From Loigolactobacillus bifermentans DSM 20003 (GTDB taxonomy: Bacteria; Bacillota; Bacilli; Lactobacillales; Lactobacillaceae), in assembly GCF_001434575.1 (NCBI RefSeq), contig NZ_AZDA01000140.1, positions 146,309-210,308 on the forward strand: a stretch of 64,000 nucleotides of DNA. Direction: 5' to 3'. Both the position numbers and the translations under genes were made by a program. The notes under the pieces were generated by a model. That model did no database searches. It was not told the origin of the DNA and worked only from the letters and a program-made list of their open reading frames with translations. Of this stretch, positions 35,485-43,971 are shown piece after piece (positions within the stretch are counted from its first letter, which is position 1; the number at the start of each line of letters is the position of its first letter).

Positions 35485-35859
35485 CTAGCCTTTTTTCTTG
35501 GTACCAAATAGCCGCCGTTTGAGAATTTTGAAAAAACCGATGGCCCGCACCATATGATTTGGATCAACGTGCTCACGAATACCACGTAAGGTTTTCTTAG
35601 GCGTTTTCGAAGCAAACGTGTAATTCCCATTTTTCTTGGTTTGCACGGTAAACCGGGGAATCCAGCGGCCACCAAACATCACAGAGGCCACCACATAATC
35701 GACTTCTTCCCAAGGAATTTGAATAAAGTCCTGAACGTGCTTATCGTTAAAAAATTCAAAACCGCGGTCACCTAACATGATTTTGCCATACTTCGGCAAG
35801 CCTAGATAAGAGGTCGCATCGACCACCAAATTAACCTTCGTATTAATTGATTCAACCAT
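35485..35859 (-). CDS. DUF956-family protein (ManO-like), first tandem copy
   Basis: The 124-residue protein parallels its neighbour along the whole length: ESINTKVNLVVDATSYLGL, GKIMLGDRGFEF, IQIPWEEVDYV, IPRFTVQTKKNG and YTFASKTPKKTLRGI, then a basic tail GTKKKG. The start at 35859 matches the neighbour's start; a longer reading to 35949 is hydrophobic and unlike the family. It is separated from the IID gene by a terminator hairpin, so it may be reached by read-through or have its own promoter. Confidence 0.85.
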   Translation of the reverse strand: MVESINTKVNLVVDATSYLGLPKYGKIMLGDRGFEFFNDKHVQDFIQIPWEEVDYVVASVMFGGRWIPRFTVQTKKNGNYTFASKTPKKTLRGIREHVDPNHMVRAIGFFKILKRRLFGTKKKG

Positions 35860-35921
35860 TCTCAACGCCCTCATTTCGTTTAAACTTATTACCGCCATTA
35901 TACCCGTTTTAACGACGACTA

Positions 35922-35957
35922 TAAAAAAAAGAGCCGTGAACAATGTCACGACTCTTA
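35922..35957 (-). terminator. terminator after the PTS IID gene
   Basis: On the minus strand AAGAGTCGTGACATTG is followed by CACGGCTCTTTTTTTT, a stem of about 10 bp plus T-tract. It lies between IID and the DUF956 pair. Confidence 0.85.
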
Positions 35958-35964
35958 AAAATTG

Positions 35965-36876
35965 CTACATAATCCCAATCACGTGGAAGACAACCCCGAC
36001 AACGAACAAGCCAAGGATGACGATGATTGGAGAAACTTTCTTCTTCAATAACCACATGCAAAGTAAGGTTAAGAGCAAGGCAGCCAAACCAGGAATCAAA
36101 CTGTCTAAGTTATCTTGTAAGGTTGTGACTTTGTACTTATCCAGTGACAAGCCAGCAGCTTGTTGGGTCAAGGCTTCCTTGATCCCAGCAGCGCCGTGTG
36201 GCAATTTGTCCCAGTCGATGTAAGCACCAGCAGATTGCTTAACTTTAGAAACGGTTGGGGTAAACTTGATCGATACCCAACGGTTTACCAACGATCCTAA
36301 GATGAACATCCCTAAAATAGAGGCACCTTTGGTAACGTCTTGTAATAAACCACCAGACATATCTTCAGTGATCTTAGAACCGGCACGGTAGCCAAATTCT
36401 TGTGTGTACCACATGAAAGCGATCCGGATAATGTTCCAAGCAATAAAGAAGATGATTGGGCCAAGAATGTTACCACTCATTGCCAAAGATGCGGCTAAGG
36501 CACCTAAGATCGGCCGAACGGTGAACCAGAATACGGGATCGCCGATACCAGCCAAAGGACCCATCATACCAACCTTAACACCTTGGATGGTAACGTCGTC
36601 AACAGGAGCACCATTGGCACGTTCTTCTTCAAGGGCAAGCGTAACACCAATAACAGGTGATGCTAAATAAGGATGGGTGTTAAAGAATTCCAAATGACGC
36701 TTTAAGGCAGCGACACGGTCTTCTTTTGTCGTGTAAAGTTTTTTCAAAGCTGGAATTAAAGAATAAGCCCAGCCACCATTTTGCATACGTTCGTAGTTCC
36801 ATGAACCTTGAATGAAGGTTGAACGCCAGCAAACGGACATCCGATCTTTTTTAGATAATTTAATTTGATCTGCCAT
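35965..36876 (-). CDS. PTS mannose-class transporter subunit IID
   Basis: The 303-residue membrane protein is IID of the mannose class: RSTFIQGSWNYERMQNGGWAYSLIPALKKLY at the N-terminus, GMMGPLAGIGDPVFWFTVRPI, FGYRAGSKITEDMSGG and hydrophobic segments at the C-terminus. With IIC it forms the membrane channel. It follows IIC by 19 bases. In lactobacilli this class imports mannose, glucose or related sugars. Confidence 0.92.
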   Translation of the reverse strand: MADQIKLSKKDRMSVCWRSTFIQGSWNYERMQNGGWAYSLIPALKKLYTTKEDRVAALKRHLEFFNTHPYLASPVIGVTLALEEERANGAPVDDVTIQGVKVGMMGPLAGIGDPVFWFTVRPILGALAASLAMSGNILGPIIFFIAWNIIRIAFMWYTQEFGYRAGSKITEDMSGGLLQDVTKGASILGMFILGSLVNRWVSIKFTPTVSKVKQSAGAYIDWDKLPHGAAGIKEALTQQAAGLSLDKYKVTTLQDNLDSLIPGLAALLLTLLCMWLLKKKVSPIIVILGLFVVGVVFHVIGIM

Positions 36877-36895
36877 TTTCTATTCCCCCTTCACT

Positions 36896-37702
36896 TTAAT
36901 AATCGTCTATAATATCGCCCAGTGGGTCGCCCGCTGATGAGCCACCGTTGTTACCTGAGCCGCCAGTCTTAGACAATGCTAAGTAGATCAAGGCCATTGA
37001 AATACCGATCGTCCCTAAACCAATCAAGGTTAAGTCTTGGATCGTTGCTAAAACGAAACCAATGGCGAAGAATGGCCAAACTTCTTTGGTCGCCATCATG
37101 TTGATAACCATGGCATAACCTACGGCAACGACCATACCACCACCGACAGACAAGCCATCAGTTAACCAAGCAGGCATTGCGTTTAACAAGCTCTTAACAG
37201 GGCCAGCACCGATTGCTAAGATCAATGCAGCAGGGATTGCAATACGAACCCCTTGCAAGCAGATCGCAACGATGTGCCAAAAATCAACTTTTGCAAAGCT
37301 ACCTTCATTGGCAGCAGCATCCATAAAGTGAACAATAGCGGTTGCTAACGTACGAACAATGATGGTCAATAATAAGCCGGCAACGGCTAAAGGTACGGCA
37401 ATGGCGATGGCTGATGATACGCCGGCCTTGCCTTGGCCACCTAATACTAAAATAATTGCAGATGCAACTGATGCTAATGCAGCATCGGGTGCGACAGCGG
37501 CGCCAATGTTGGCCCAACCTAAGGCGATCATTTGTAATGTACCACCTAAAATCAAGCAAGGCATTAAGTTCCCTGTCACTAAGCCAATTAACGTGCAGGC
37601 AATAACTGGTTGATGGAATTCGAATTCATCCAAAATCCCTTCCATACCAGCTAAAAATGCGACGATAACGACTAATATCACTTGAATAATATTCAAATCC
37701 AT
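36896..37702 (-). CDS. PTS mannose-class transporter subunit IIC
   Basis: The 268-residue membrane protein has the IIC signatures GMEGILDEFEFHQPVIACTLIGLVTGNL and GGTLQMIALGWANIGAAVAPDAALASV, with about eight membrane segments and a Gly/Ser/Asp-rich tail (GGSGNNGGSSAGDPLGD). IIC binds the sugar and pairs with IID. Spacing to IIAB is 42 bases and to IID 19, so the set is one transcript. The Gly/Ser tail is unusual but not unique. Confidence 0.93.
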   Translation of the reverse strand: MDLNIIQVILVVIVAFLAGMEGILDEFEFHQPVIACTLIGLVTGNLMPCLILGGTLQMIALGWANIGAAVAPDAALASVASAIILVLGGQGKAGVSSAIAIAVPLAVAGLLLTIIVRTLATAIVHFMDAAANEGSFAKVDFWHIVAICLQGVRIAIPAALILAIGAGPVKSLLNAMPAWLTDGLSVGGGMVVAVGYAMVINMMATKEVWPFFAIGFVLATIQDLTLIGLGTIGISMALIYLALSKTGGSGNNGGSSAGDPLGDIIDDY

Positions 37703-37744
37703 GAGATTAATCCTCCGTTTCCTTCTGGTAATTGTTGGTGCTGA

Positions 37745-38710
37745 TTATTTGTTAAGTTCGTCTTGAGCTTTCTTCAAGATGTTATCCATGTTATCTTGAG
37801 AATCCCCAGGCACTTTCCGAACATCAAACTTGATGCCCTTTGCCTTTAATTTGGCAAAGGTGTCAATATCATTTTGATCGAAAGCCAATACCTTGTTCGG
37901 TTGGACTTTCCCAGTTGAATGGGCCATTGAACCAACGTTAACCGTTGTTAATGGTACCCCACCATCAACGGCACGTAGCACATCTTGTGGCTTTTCGAAA
38001 AGTAACAAAGCACGTTGGCCTCCAAAATGCTTGTCATCTTTGGCTAATTTGATCATTTGATCAACAGGTACCACGTGGGCTTTAACACCAACTGGGGCAG
38101 CTTGTTGAATCAAATTCTTCCGTAATTCATCACGGGCAACGTCGTCAGAAACAACGATGATCCGTGTTGGGCTAACAGATTTTGACCAAGCCGTGGCAAC
38201 TTGACCGTGTAATAAACGAGAGTCGATCCGTGCTAACACGTATTCGAACTTACCAGGTTTACCCTGAGCGGCACCGGTTGCTTTCGGCGCTTTAGGAGCT
38301 TCGGCTGGTTGTAATTCTTCTGGCCGAACCTTAACCCCTTCTTTTGCCGTTTCAATGATGTGCGCAGCGATATCCCGAGCTTTTTCCATTGTCATGCGGG
38401 AAGCGTATGCTTCGATCAGCATTGGCAAGTTCAAGCCAGTAACTACTGCCCACTTGTCCTTGTGTTCTTCAAACAAGGTGTTGGCTTGATTGAATGGTGT
38501 ACCGCCCCAAAGGTCGATCAAGAACAAGACTTCATCTTGGTTATCGAAAGAAGCAACGGCTGCTTTCAATTTTGCCTTAAGGTCATCTGGGCCTTCGCTT
38601 GGAAGTAACGTAACAGCTTGTACGTTTTCTTGTTCTCCAAAGATCATTGATCCGGATTGCAAGATTCCTTCGGCGAATTTACCATGACTCGCAATGATAA
38701 TTCCTACCAT
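37745..38710 (-). CDS. PTS mannose-class fused IIA-IIB protein
   Basis: The 321-residue cytoplasmic protein has IIA first ([12 protein letters not shown], phosphorylated His about residue 9), a Pro/Ala linker at about 135-150 ([13 protein letters not shown]), and IIB after it ([16 protein letters not shown], phosphorylated His about 167). Phosphate passes from HPr to IIA to IIB to the sugar. The IIB half closely resembles the lone IIB encoded next door. AGGAGGTAG precedes the ATG. The 116-base leader contains two small inverted repeats (TTGTAAA...TTTACAA and GACAG...CTGTC). Confidence 0.93.
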   Translation of the reverse strand: MVGIIIASHGKFAEGILQSGSMIFGEQENVQAVTLLPSEGPDDLKAKLKAAVASFDNQDEVLFLIDLWGGTPFNQANTLFEEHKDKWAVVTGLNLPMLIEAYASRMTMEKARDIAAHIIETAKEGVKVRPEELQPAEAPKAPKATGAAQGKPGKFEYVLARIDSRLLHGQVATAWSKSVSPTRIIVVSDDVARDELRKNLIQQAAPVGVKAHVVPVDQMIKLAKDDKHFGGQRALLLFEKPQDVLRAVDGGVPLTTVNVGSMAHSTGKVQPNKVLAFDQNDIDTFAKLKAKGIKFDVRKVPGDSQDNMDNILKKAQDELNK

Positions 38711-38826
38711 CTTTCTACCTCCTACTTAATGAATAATATTAATAAATGCATTGTAACCATGTTACAGGACAGCCGAAACTGTCTATTTTTAAAATGAGCT
38801 TGTAAATGCTGTTTTTACAACCCCAA

Positions 38827-39330
38827 CTAAAAACCACTTTTAGCAAGCAGGTCCATCATGTTTTGACGCCGATCTGCCGGCACCTTCTGCGCGTAGATTT
38901 TAAGCCCAGCTTGGTCATGTAAATAATGCAGCGCGTCAGCCTGTTTTTGACCAACCGCAATTGAATCCGCCACCATTTTCATGCCATCTTTAAACACGAG
39001 ACTGCCAATATCAATGCCCACATGCGCCAGCTGAATGCCACCTTTGACTAACCGTACCATGTCTTCGACCGATTCAGTTAGTAATAACAACTTCAAATCA
39101 TCAAATAATGGATCTTGATAGATTTGGATCATTCTGGCAATGGTGATCACATTGGCGCGCACCCCGAAAGGCGCCGCCTGCGTAATCAACATTTTACGTA
39201 ACGCATCATGGGCAACATCATCTGAAACAACCAAGATCCGGTTGGGCTTCACACTTTTGGTCCATGCGGTTGCCACCTGACCGTGAAGCAAACGACTGTC
39301 TACACGGGCCAGGCAAATTTTCATGGTCAC
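38827..39330 (-). CDS. stand-alone PTS mannose-class subunit IIB
   Basis: The 167-residue protein is a complete IIB domain: [18 protein letters not shown] (phosphorylated His about residue 15), VVSDDVAHDALRK, ITQAAPFGVRA and VGIDIGSL. It is the first gene behind the sigma-54 promoter at 39395-39410. Having a separate IIB in addition to the IIAB fusion suggests a regulatory function, for example phosphorylating a LevR domain, or an ancient duplication. GTG at 39330 (AAGGAG 10 bases upstream) is favoured over the ATG two codons later. Confidence 0.88.
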   Translation of the reverse strand: MTMKICLARVDSRLLHGQVATAWTKSVKPNRILVVSDDVAHDALRKMLITQAAPFGVRANVITIARMIQIYQDPLFDDLKLLLLTESVEDMVRLVKGGIQLAHVGIDIGSLVFKDGMKMVADSIAVGQKQADALHYLHDQAGLKIYAQKVPADRRQNMMDLLAKSGF

Positions 39331-39394
39331 TGTTCATCGTCTCCTTCACTTATTAAATTAATTTTAAATTATGTTGCCCACACTCATTCTATAT

Positions 39395-39410
39395 AGCAAA
39401 TACCGTGCCA
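39395..39410 (-). promoter_or_regulatory. sigma-54 (-24/-12) promoter of the mannose-class PTS operon
   Basis: On the minus strand TGGCAC-GGTAT-TTGCT matches the sigma-54 consensus TGGCAC-N5-TTGCW at every fixed base. It lies 65 bases upstream of the lone IIB start, and the sigma-54 activator LevR is encoded immediately upstream, so factor, site and target agree. ATACACA motifs upstream (near 39416-39424) are candidate activator contacts. rpoN itself is not in the window. Confidence 0.9.
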
Positions 39411-39465
39411 ACTTTTGTGTATCAGCTTTAAAAGCCGATTTCATCACTCATTCTTAAGGATAAAA

Positions 39466-39490
39466 AAAAGGCACACCGCCTTTTAGACTT
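39466..39490 (-). terminator. short terminator at the end of levR
   Basis: AAGGC-ggtgt-GCCTT followed by TTTTTT on the minus strand overlaps the levR stop. It would separate levR transcription from the sigma-54 operon downstream. Confidence 0.65.
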
Positions 39491-42398
39491 GTGTGTCTTT
39501 TTGTGTATCACTTTTTGAAGTGTATTGTGCCAGTTGTGTATCAAACAGTTGCTCTAAATAATACACTTCATGATCATTAAGCGTTAATTGGAGCTTTGAC
39601 TTCAGATAATCGTTGCCCTGTTGCACCGCAACATAGTACGGCGACTGTTGAATACTGGCTAAATCTTCAGGGGCAACACTAATGGTTTCCTGCAACAATG
39701 TTCGTTCAACCGCACCTGCTAAATGCAAGATCAGGCCAATACGAAAGGTATTGGTAAATGGCTGACTGAGTGTGTCACTTAATTGATCGGTGTAGGTCCA
39801 AAAAACATCGATCAACTTATGCGGGTTAATATACATGAAATAATCCTTCATATATTCTTCGCATAATTCTTTTGTGAGACTAGGATTGGAACCTTGCAAT
39901 TTCACCTGTTCCACATGGTCCAAGACTTGTTCAAAGAAGGCACCGCCATCCCCTTGCAAAATTTGTTCCAGCGGTGCAAACGGTACATTGAGCTTTGGCT
40001 TGGTAATCCCCGTTGTGGCAATGATCTGATATTGCTGGCTGAGCTCAGTTAACGTTTGTGACATGTTTACCACTGAGATCGGCACCACCGTCACATCATC
40101 AATCAAACGCTCTGCTAATTGCTGATCCAGCAACTGCTTGATTTTCACAGCGGTGCCTTGCCCCGTTGAACAAATCGCCACGATTGCCCGCGGCAACATA
40201 CTGGCTTGAACCGCTTCTTTAGCAGTTGGCCCTTCTACCACCATTGGCGTGGGCTTATTACCTTTGGAATAACCCCGAAATGCTTTGAGTTCGTTGTAAA
40301 TTGCTGTGAGATCATTGTCCAATAACTCGGTTTTCCGCACCGCTTCAAGCACCAGCGCGGTGGTCACCATGTCCACCGTTTTAACCGCGATGCCAGTCGC
40401 TTCCGTTAATTTTTCGGAAAAAGTTGACAATGAACCCATATCCACCAGTAACAAAACCCCGTTCCCTTGGTCCACCTGTTCAACTTTTTTCACGATCCCT
40501 TGGTAAGCCGTTTTAGGACTCATATCAACGGGCATGTCATAGGCCACAATATTATCTGGCGACAGTAATTTTGTCACCACCTGAACCATTGACGTCGCTG
40601 TGCTACTACCGTGGGCCGCCACCACTAGGCCCACTTTCCCCGTGACAGGATCCGATTTTAAAGAAGCCAACAAAATCGTTAAGTAATACACTTCTGATAA
40701 TGGAATTGGGACTTGATAATGGCTTTCTAGCTCTTGCTTAATGGCATGCGCCGCAGCCAATTCTTTGGGATAATCCCCCACCATTTCCTTCAAATCCTCG
40801 TTGATATTCCGAATCACATCACCAGACTGGATCCGTTTGACAAAAGAGGAGATGTGCAAACTCACAGCATAAATAAAATTGCGTTTAAAGGAATAACCTA
40901 GCATTTTTTCAATCTTCTTTTGCAACGCTTTGGTTAACGCAATAATATCGTCATCCACAATTTCAGCCAGTTTATCTTCTTCAGGCGCACCTAACTCGGT
41001 TTGCCGATAAAACGACTTTAAATGAATATTAATATCCGTGGTAATGAAATTATTAATGTGCTCTTGATCCAGCCCTTCGGAGCGCAAAATAGCTGCTTTA
41101 CTGCCAATGATCTCATACAAATTATAAGGCAATTCATAGGCGTCCTCTTTCACCATGGCCCGCGTCTCATCTGGCACAATGGTCATGTAAGGCTCTAACA
41201 ACTTGGTCAATTCGCCTAACGCATCCCGATCGGCTGCCAGCGTCGCGATACCAGCCTGCAAATTAGTGGGCAAATCGGCCGAGGTGATCTCAATTTCCTT
41301 TTCAGACTGGATGTTTTGAAGGAAGCCTTTGGCACAAACTAACTGAATATTGGATTTTAACTGACCCACGTTCCCGTAGGTCACGCTCCCGATCAAGGCC
41401 TTGACCACATCTTCAGAGATTCGAATTTGTTTGTGGATTCGGTTGGCCTCGAGTGAAAATAAAGCCCGCAACAACGCCAGTTTTTCATCCGCTGGTCGTT
41501 CATTAAACGGTGGCAACTGGATCAAAATTGGGATCCGGCGAATAAAGGTTGCCAGCAAACTACTTTCTGGATTTTCAGTGGTGGCACAAACCAAACGCAC
41601 CTTGGCATGGTGGGTTTTAGCCGTTTCACCTAACCGACTATAAGTGCCGTGATCCATAAAATAGAAAATCATTTCTTGGCCTTCAGGTGGCAAACGGTGC
41701 ACTTCATCGAGGAATAACATGCCGCCATCCGCTTCTTGGATCAGGCCATCTTTGTCTTCATTAGCGCCTGTAAAAGATCCCTTAGTATAGCCAAATAAAT
41801 GGGACATCAATAATTCTGGATTATGTGCATAATCGGCACAGTTAAACGTGATCAACGGTTGCGCTGCTGCAATGATCTGGTGCCGCGTGGAAAATTGATA
41901 CATCCCGTTAGCAAAGAAAGTTTTCCCAGAACCTGTGGGCCCGACGATCAAAGTATTGAGCCCTTTTGGCGGATACAGCATGGCGGCCTTCGCCTGTTCC
42001 ACCTGATTTTTTAAGCTGCCATGTGCCCCGATCATTTGATCAAAAAAGTCGGTTTCACTTTCATTAAAGGTTTCTGCTACTTGTTGTGTCACCGTTTTTT
42101 GCTGTAACGGCGGCATGGCTGTGACAACATCAGCCGTCACACCATTTTGCGGTTGTTGCGGTCGATCGAGTTCTTCAGGTAATTTCGGCGTCACATAACG
42201 TACCGGACGCCCAGTCATTTTGCGGAGCTTGCCGTCACGCACCAAGTTGTTCAGTGCTTTTGACACATTGGAACGGACAAGCCCTAACGCATCGGCAACT
42301 GCCTTGGTGGTTGGGCCTTGGCCTTGATCAATGGCAGTCACCGTTAATTGGGCACACTGCTTCACAATATACTGATAAATTCGTTCTTCACGCGTCAA
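39483..42398 (-). CDS. levR: LevR/ManR sigma-54-dependent PTS activator
   Basis: The roughly 971-residue activator has an N-terminal winged helix (TREERIYQYIVKQCAQ ... KALNNLVRDGKL), a sigma-54 AAA+ domain with Walker A VGPTGSGKTFFANG, the sigma-contact loop LFGYTKGSFTGANE (GSFTGA rather than GAFTGA) and Walker B GGMLFLDEVHRLP, then PRD, EIIA-Man-like (GLVVAAHGSSTATSM), an EIIB-like segment (IVAICSTGQGTAVKI) and a second PRD. Phosphorylation by PTS components tunes its activity. The start is uncertain: TTG at 42398, TTG 42404 or 42422; AGGAAGGG lies just upstream of the first two. It drives the PTS operon below. Confidence 0.92.
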   Translation of the reverse strand: MTREERIYQYIVKQCAQLTVTAIDQGQGPTTKAVADALGLVRSNVSKALNNLVRDGKLRKMTGRPVRYVTPKLPEELDRPQQPQNGVTADVVTAMPPLQQKTVTQQVAETFNESETDFFDQMIGAHGSLKNQVEQAKAAMLYPPKGLNTLIVGPTGSGKTFFANGMYQFSTRHQIIAAAQPLITFNCADYAHNPELLMSHLFGYTKGSFTGANEDKDGLIQEADGGMLFLDEVHRLPPEGQEMIFYFMDHGTYSRLGETAKTHHAKVRLVCATTENPESSLLATFIRRIPILIQLPPFNERPADEKLALLRALFSLEANRIHKQIRISEDVVKALIGSVTYGNVGQLKSNIQLVCAKGFLQNIQSEKEIEITSADLPTNLQAGIATLAADRDALGELTKLLEPYMTIVPDETRAMVKEDAYELPYNLYEIIGSKAAILRSEGLDQEHINNFITTDINIHLKSFYRQTELGAPEEDKLAEIVDDDIIALTKALQKKIEKMLGYSFKRNFIYAVSLHISSFVKRIQSGDVIRNINEDLKEMVGDYPKELAAAHAIKQELESHYQVPIPLSEVYYLTILLASLKSDPVTGKVGLVVAAHGSSTATSMVQVVTKLLSPDNIVAYDMPVDMSPKTAYQGIVKKVEQVDQGNGVLLLVDMGSLSTFSEKLTEATGIAVKTVDMVTTALVLEAVRKTELLDNDLTAIYNELKAFRGYSKGNKPTPMVVEGPTAKEAVQASMLPRAIVAICSTGQGTAVKIKQLLDQQLAERLIDDVTVVPISVVNMSQTLTELSQQYQIIATTGITKPKLNVPFAPLEQILQGDGGAFFEQVLDHVEQVKLQGSNPSLTKELCEEYMKDYFMYINPHKLIDVFWTYTDQLSDTLSQPFTNTFRIGLILHLAGAVERTLLQETISVAPEDLASIQQSPYYVAVQQGNDYLKSKLQLTLNDHEVYYLEQLFDTQLAQYTSKSDTQKDTQV

Positions 42399-42491
42399 AC
42401 ACAATACACCCTTCCTAAACAAGCAGTCATAAAATCAAAAAAATTACTTTGTTAGCGCCATTATAGGCTGTTTCAAGCTAGTGTGTCAACG

Positions 42492-42508
42492 AAGTGTATC
42501 GGCCATAC
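42492..42508. promoter_or_regulatory. inverted repeat upstream of levR
   Basis: GTGTAT-cggcc-ATACAC lies about 95 bases before the levR start. Related TGTGTATC sequences recur near the sigma-54 promoter. It may be a regulator binding site; which protein would bind is unknown. Confidence 0.4.
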
Positions 42509-42592
42509 ACAAATTAAACACTGTCAACTTTTGCGTAATGATTATGAAAGCCTGTCCCCACTGTTGTTCAACCAATCAGGCGCTAAAGCGGC

Positions 42593-42755
42593 CACCTCCT
42601 AAATACACTAATGTTTATTTTTATTTCATAAAAATCTTATTTCCGGAGGATGTCCAGTCCTGTGGCGTTAACCCACACCGCAGGACGCATGGCACCTCTA
42701 AATACACTAATGTTTATTTTTATTTCATAAAAATCTTATTTCCGGAGGATGTCCA
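42593..42755 (-). repeat. R1 hairpin repeat array, two tandem units
   Basis: Two nearly identical 63/64-base units (42593-42656 and 42693-42755, one base length difference) lie 100 bases apart. On the minus strand each runs TCCTCCGGAAATAAG, an A/T-rich middle, then TTTAGGAGGTG. Between them is the hairpin GTCCTGTGG...CCGCAGGAC (42657-42686). AGGAGG of one unit can pair with TCCTCC of the next around that hairpin. The stretch 42400-42873 contains no gene that I can support besides this array, the palindrome at 42492 and the tRNA terminator. Confidence 0.85.
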
Positions 42756-42835
42756 TTTCCTCGGACGAAACCTGCCACGATGGCAACATGTCTAACAAGA
42801 CTATCGTAAACTTACGCATCGACTTTTATCACGAC

Positions 42836-42866
42836 AAAAAAAACAGCCATCTTCCGATGACTGTTT
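42836..42866 (-). terminator. terminator downstream of tRNA-Leu
   Basis: On the minus strand AAACAGTCATCGG pairs imperfectly with AAGATGGCTGTTT and TTTTT follows, seven bases after the tRNA 3' end. Confidence 0.85.
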
Positions 42867-42873
42867 AAAAGAG

Positions 42874-42958
42874 TGCGGCTGACTGGACTTGAACCAGCAC
42901 GGGAAAAATATCCCACCAGATCCTTAATCTGACGCGTCTGCCATTCCGCCACAACCGC
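42874..42958 (-). tRNA. tRNA-Leu, anticodon AAG
   Basis: On the minus strand GCGGTTG pairs with CAGCCGC to form the acceptor stem and A73 follows. GGCGGAATGGCAGACGC gives the D-arm. The anticodon stem TCAGA/TCTGG encloses loop TTAAGGA with AAG at positions 34-36. A long variable arm (GTGGGATATTTTTCCCG) typical of Leu tRNAs and the T-arm CTGGTTCAAGTCCAG complete it. CCA is not encoded. It reads codons CUU/CUC after A34 deamination. Confidence 0.93.
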
Positions 42959-43001
42959 ATATTCAGTTTTAATCTGTGCCCCTAAAGTAGTGCACTAAAA
43001 T

Positions 43002-43030
43002 AGTATACGGTAAATCAATTCAGAACGCAA
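43002..43030 (-). promoter_or_regulatory. promoter of tRNA-Leu
   Basis: On the minus strand TTGCGT (43030-43025) and TATACT (43007-43002) are 17 bases apart and lie about 45 bases upstream of the tRNA. Confidence 0.78.
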
Positions 43031-43086
43031 TACCATTTCTTGAAGATTAAAACTTTTTAATGCGGCGGTTTAAAGCGTTATCCCGC

Positions 43087-43956
43087 TTAGTTTGTGACGA
43101 TCATGCCTTGCCGGGCAACGCCTAAATTCAACCACTTCCCTGGCAAGTCTAGGCCGATCAACTGTTGGAACGCCGTGGTTGCTTTAGCTTCAGATACCAA
43201 GGTGACCACCGTTGGACCAGCCCCACTTAAATAAGTCCCGTAAACATCACATTCATGGGCTGCTGCGCGAATCTTAGCCAAATGTGGCACGAGATCGCGG
43301 CGATACGTTTCATGGAAATGATCGCGTTCCATCATGCGAAAGGCCACATCCAGTTGACCGCGTAGCACTGCTGCAACCAACACATTACTGGCAGAACTGG
43401 TTTTAACTGCTTCAGCCAGCGGAATTTGCTTGGGTAAAACAGCCCGACTGGCGGAGGTTAACAATTCTTCATTGTGAATATAAGTCAGTGCGTGCACATG
43501 TTCCACAGGGGCACTAATGGCATCGGCGGCCACATCATCATACGTTGCCACCACAAAGCCACCATAAATCGCTGGCGCTACATTATCGGGATGGCCTTCT
43601 AGCCGCACGGCAATTTGCAGTTTATCGTAGTCCGTTAACCCGAGATTGCCTAACTGGTTGGCTAATTCGATCCCAGCAATAATGGCAGATGAACTGCTGC
43701 CTAACCCTCGGGCCAATGGAATATCACTGGTCATTTTAATGCGTTGGGGGGTCAGATCTGGAATCAAGGCTAAGGCCGTTTTCAAAATCAAATTATGCTC
43801 ATCCGCGGGTACATCTGCTCCCAGCGTATGCTCAATTTGCCAATGATCCTGTGGGCCTTCAACTTTCAACGTTAAATATAGTTCTAAGGCAAGGCCAATG
43901 GAATCAAAACCAGGGCCAAGATTTGCGCTGGTCGCTGGTACTTTAATGGTTAACAT
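43087..43956 (-). CDS. thrB: homoserine kinase
   Basis: The 289-residue GHMP kinase phosphorylates homoserine on the way to threonine. It starts LTIKVPATSANLGPGFDSIGLAL and has the ATP-binding IPLARGLGSSSSAIIAGIELAN (about 80-101) and the C-terminal GTYLSGAGPTVV. It lies 15 bases after hom, so the pair form an operon. thrC is not adjacent. Confidence 0.94.
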   Translation of the reverse strand: MLTIKVPATSANLGPGFDSIGLALELYLTLKVEGPQDHWQIEHTLGADVPADEHNLILKTALALIPDLTPQRIKMTSDIPLARGLGSSSSAIIAGIELANQLGNLGLTDYDKLQIAVRLEGHPDNVAPAIYGGFVVATYDDVAADAISAPVEHVHALTYIHNEELLTSASRAVLPKQIPLAEAVKTSSASNVLVAAVLRGQLDVAFRMMERDHFHETYRRDLVPHLAKIRAAAHECDVYGTYLSGAGPTVVTLVSEAKATTAFQQLIGLDLPGKWLNLGVARQGMIVTN

Positions 43957-43971
43957 TTAACCCATCCCTTT

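Noticed and set aside
42593-42755. Short CRISPR array
   Set aside because: Only two repeats of 63-64 bases, the intervening sequence is a self-complementary hairpin, and no cas genes are in the window.
42481-42795. Plus-strand open frame encoding a repeated peptide (KYTNVYFYFIKILFPEDV twice)
   Set aside because: It is a translation of the R1 direct repeat with 99-base offset, has no ribosome site and no family resemblance.
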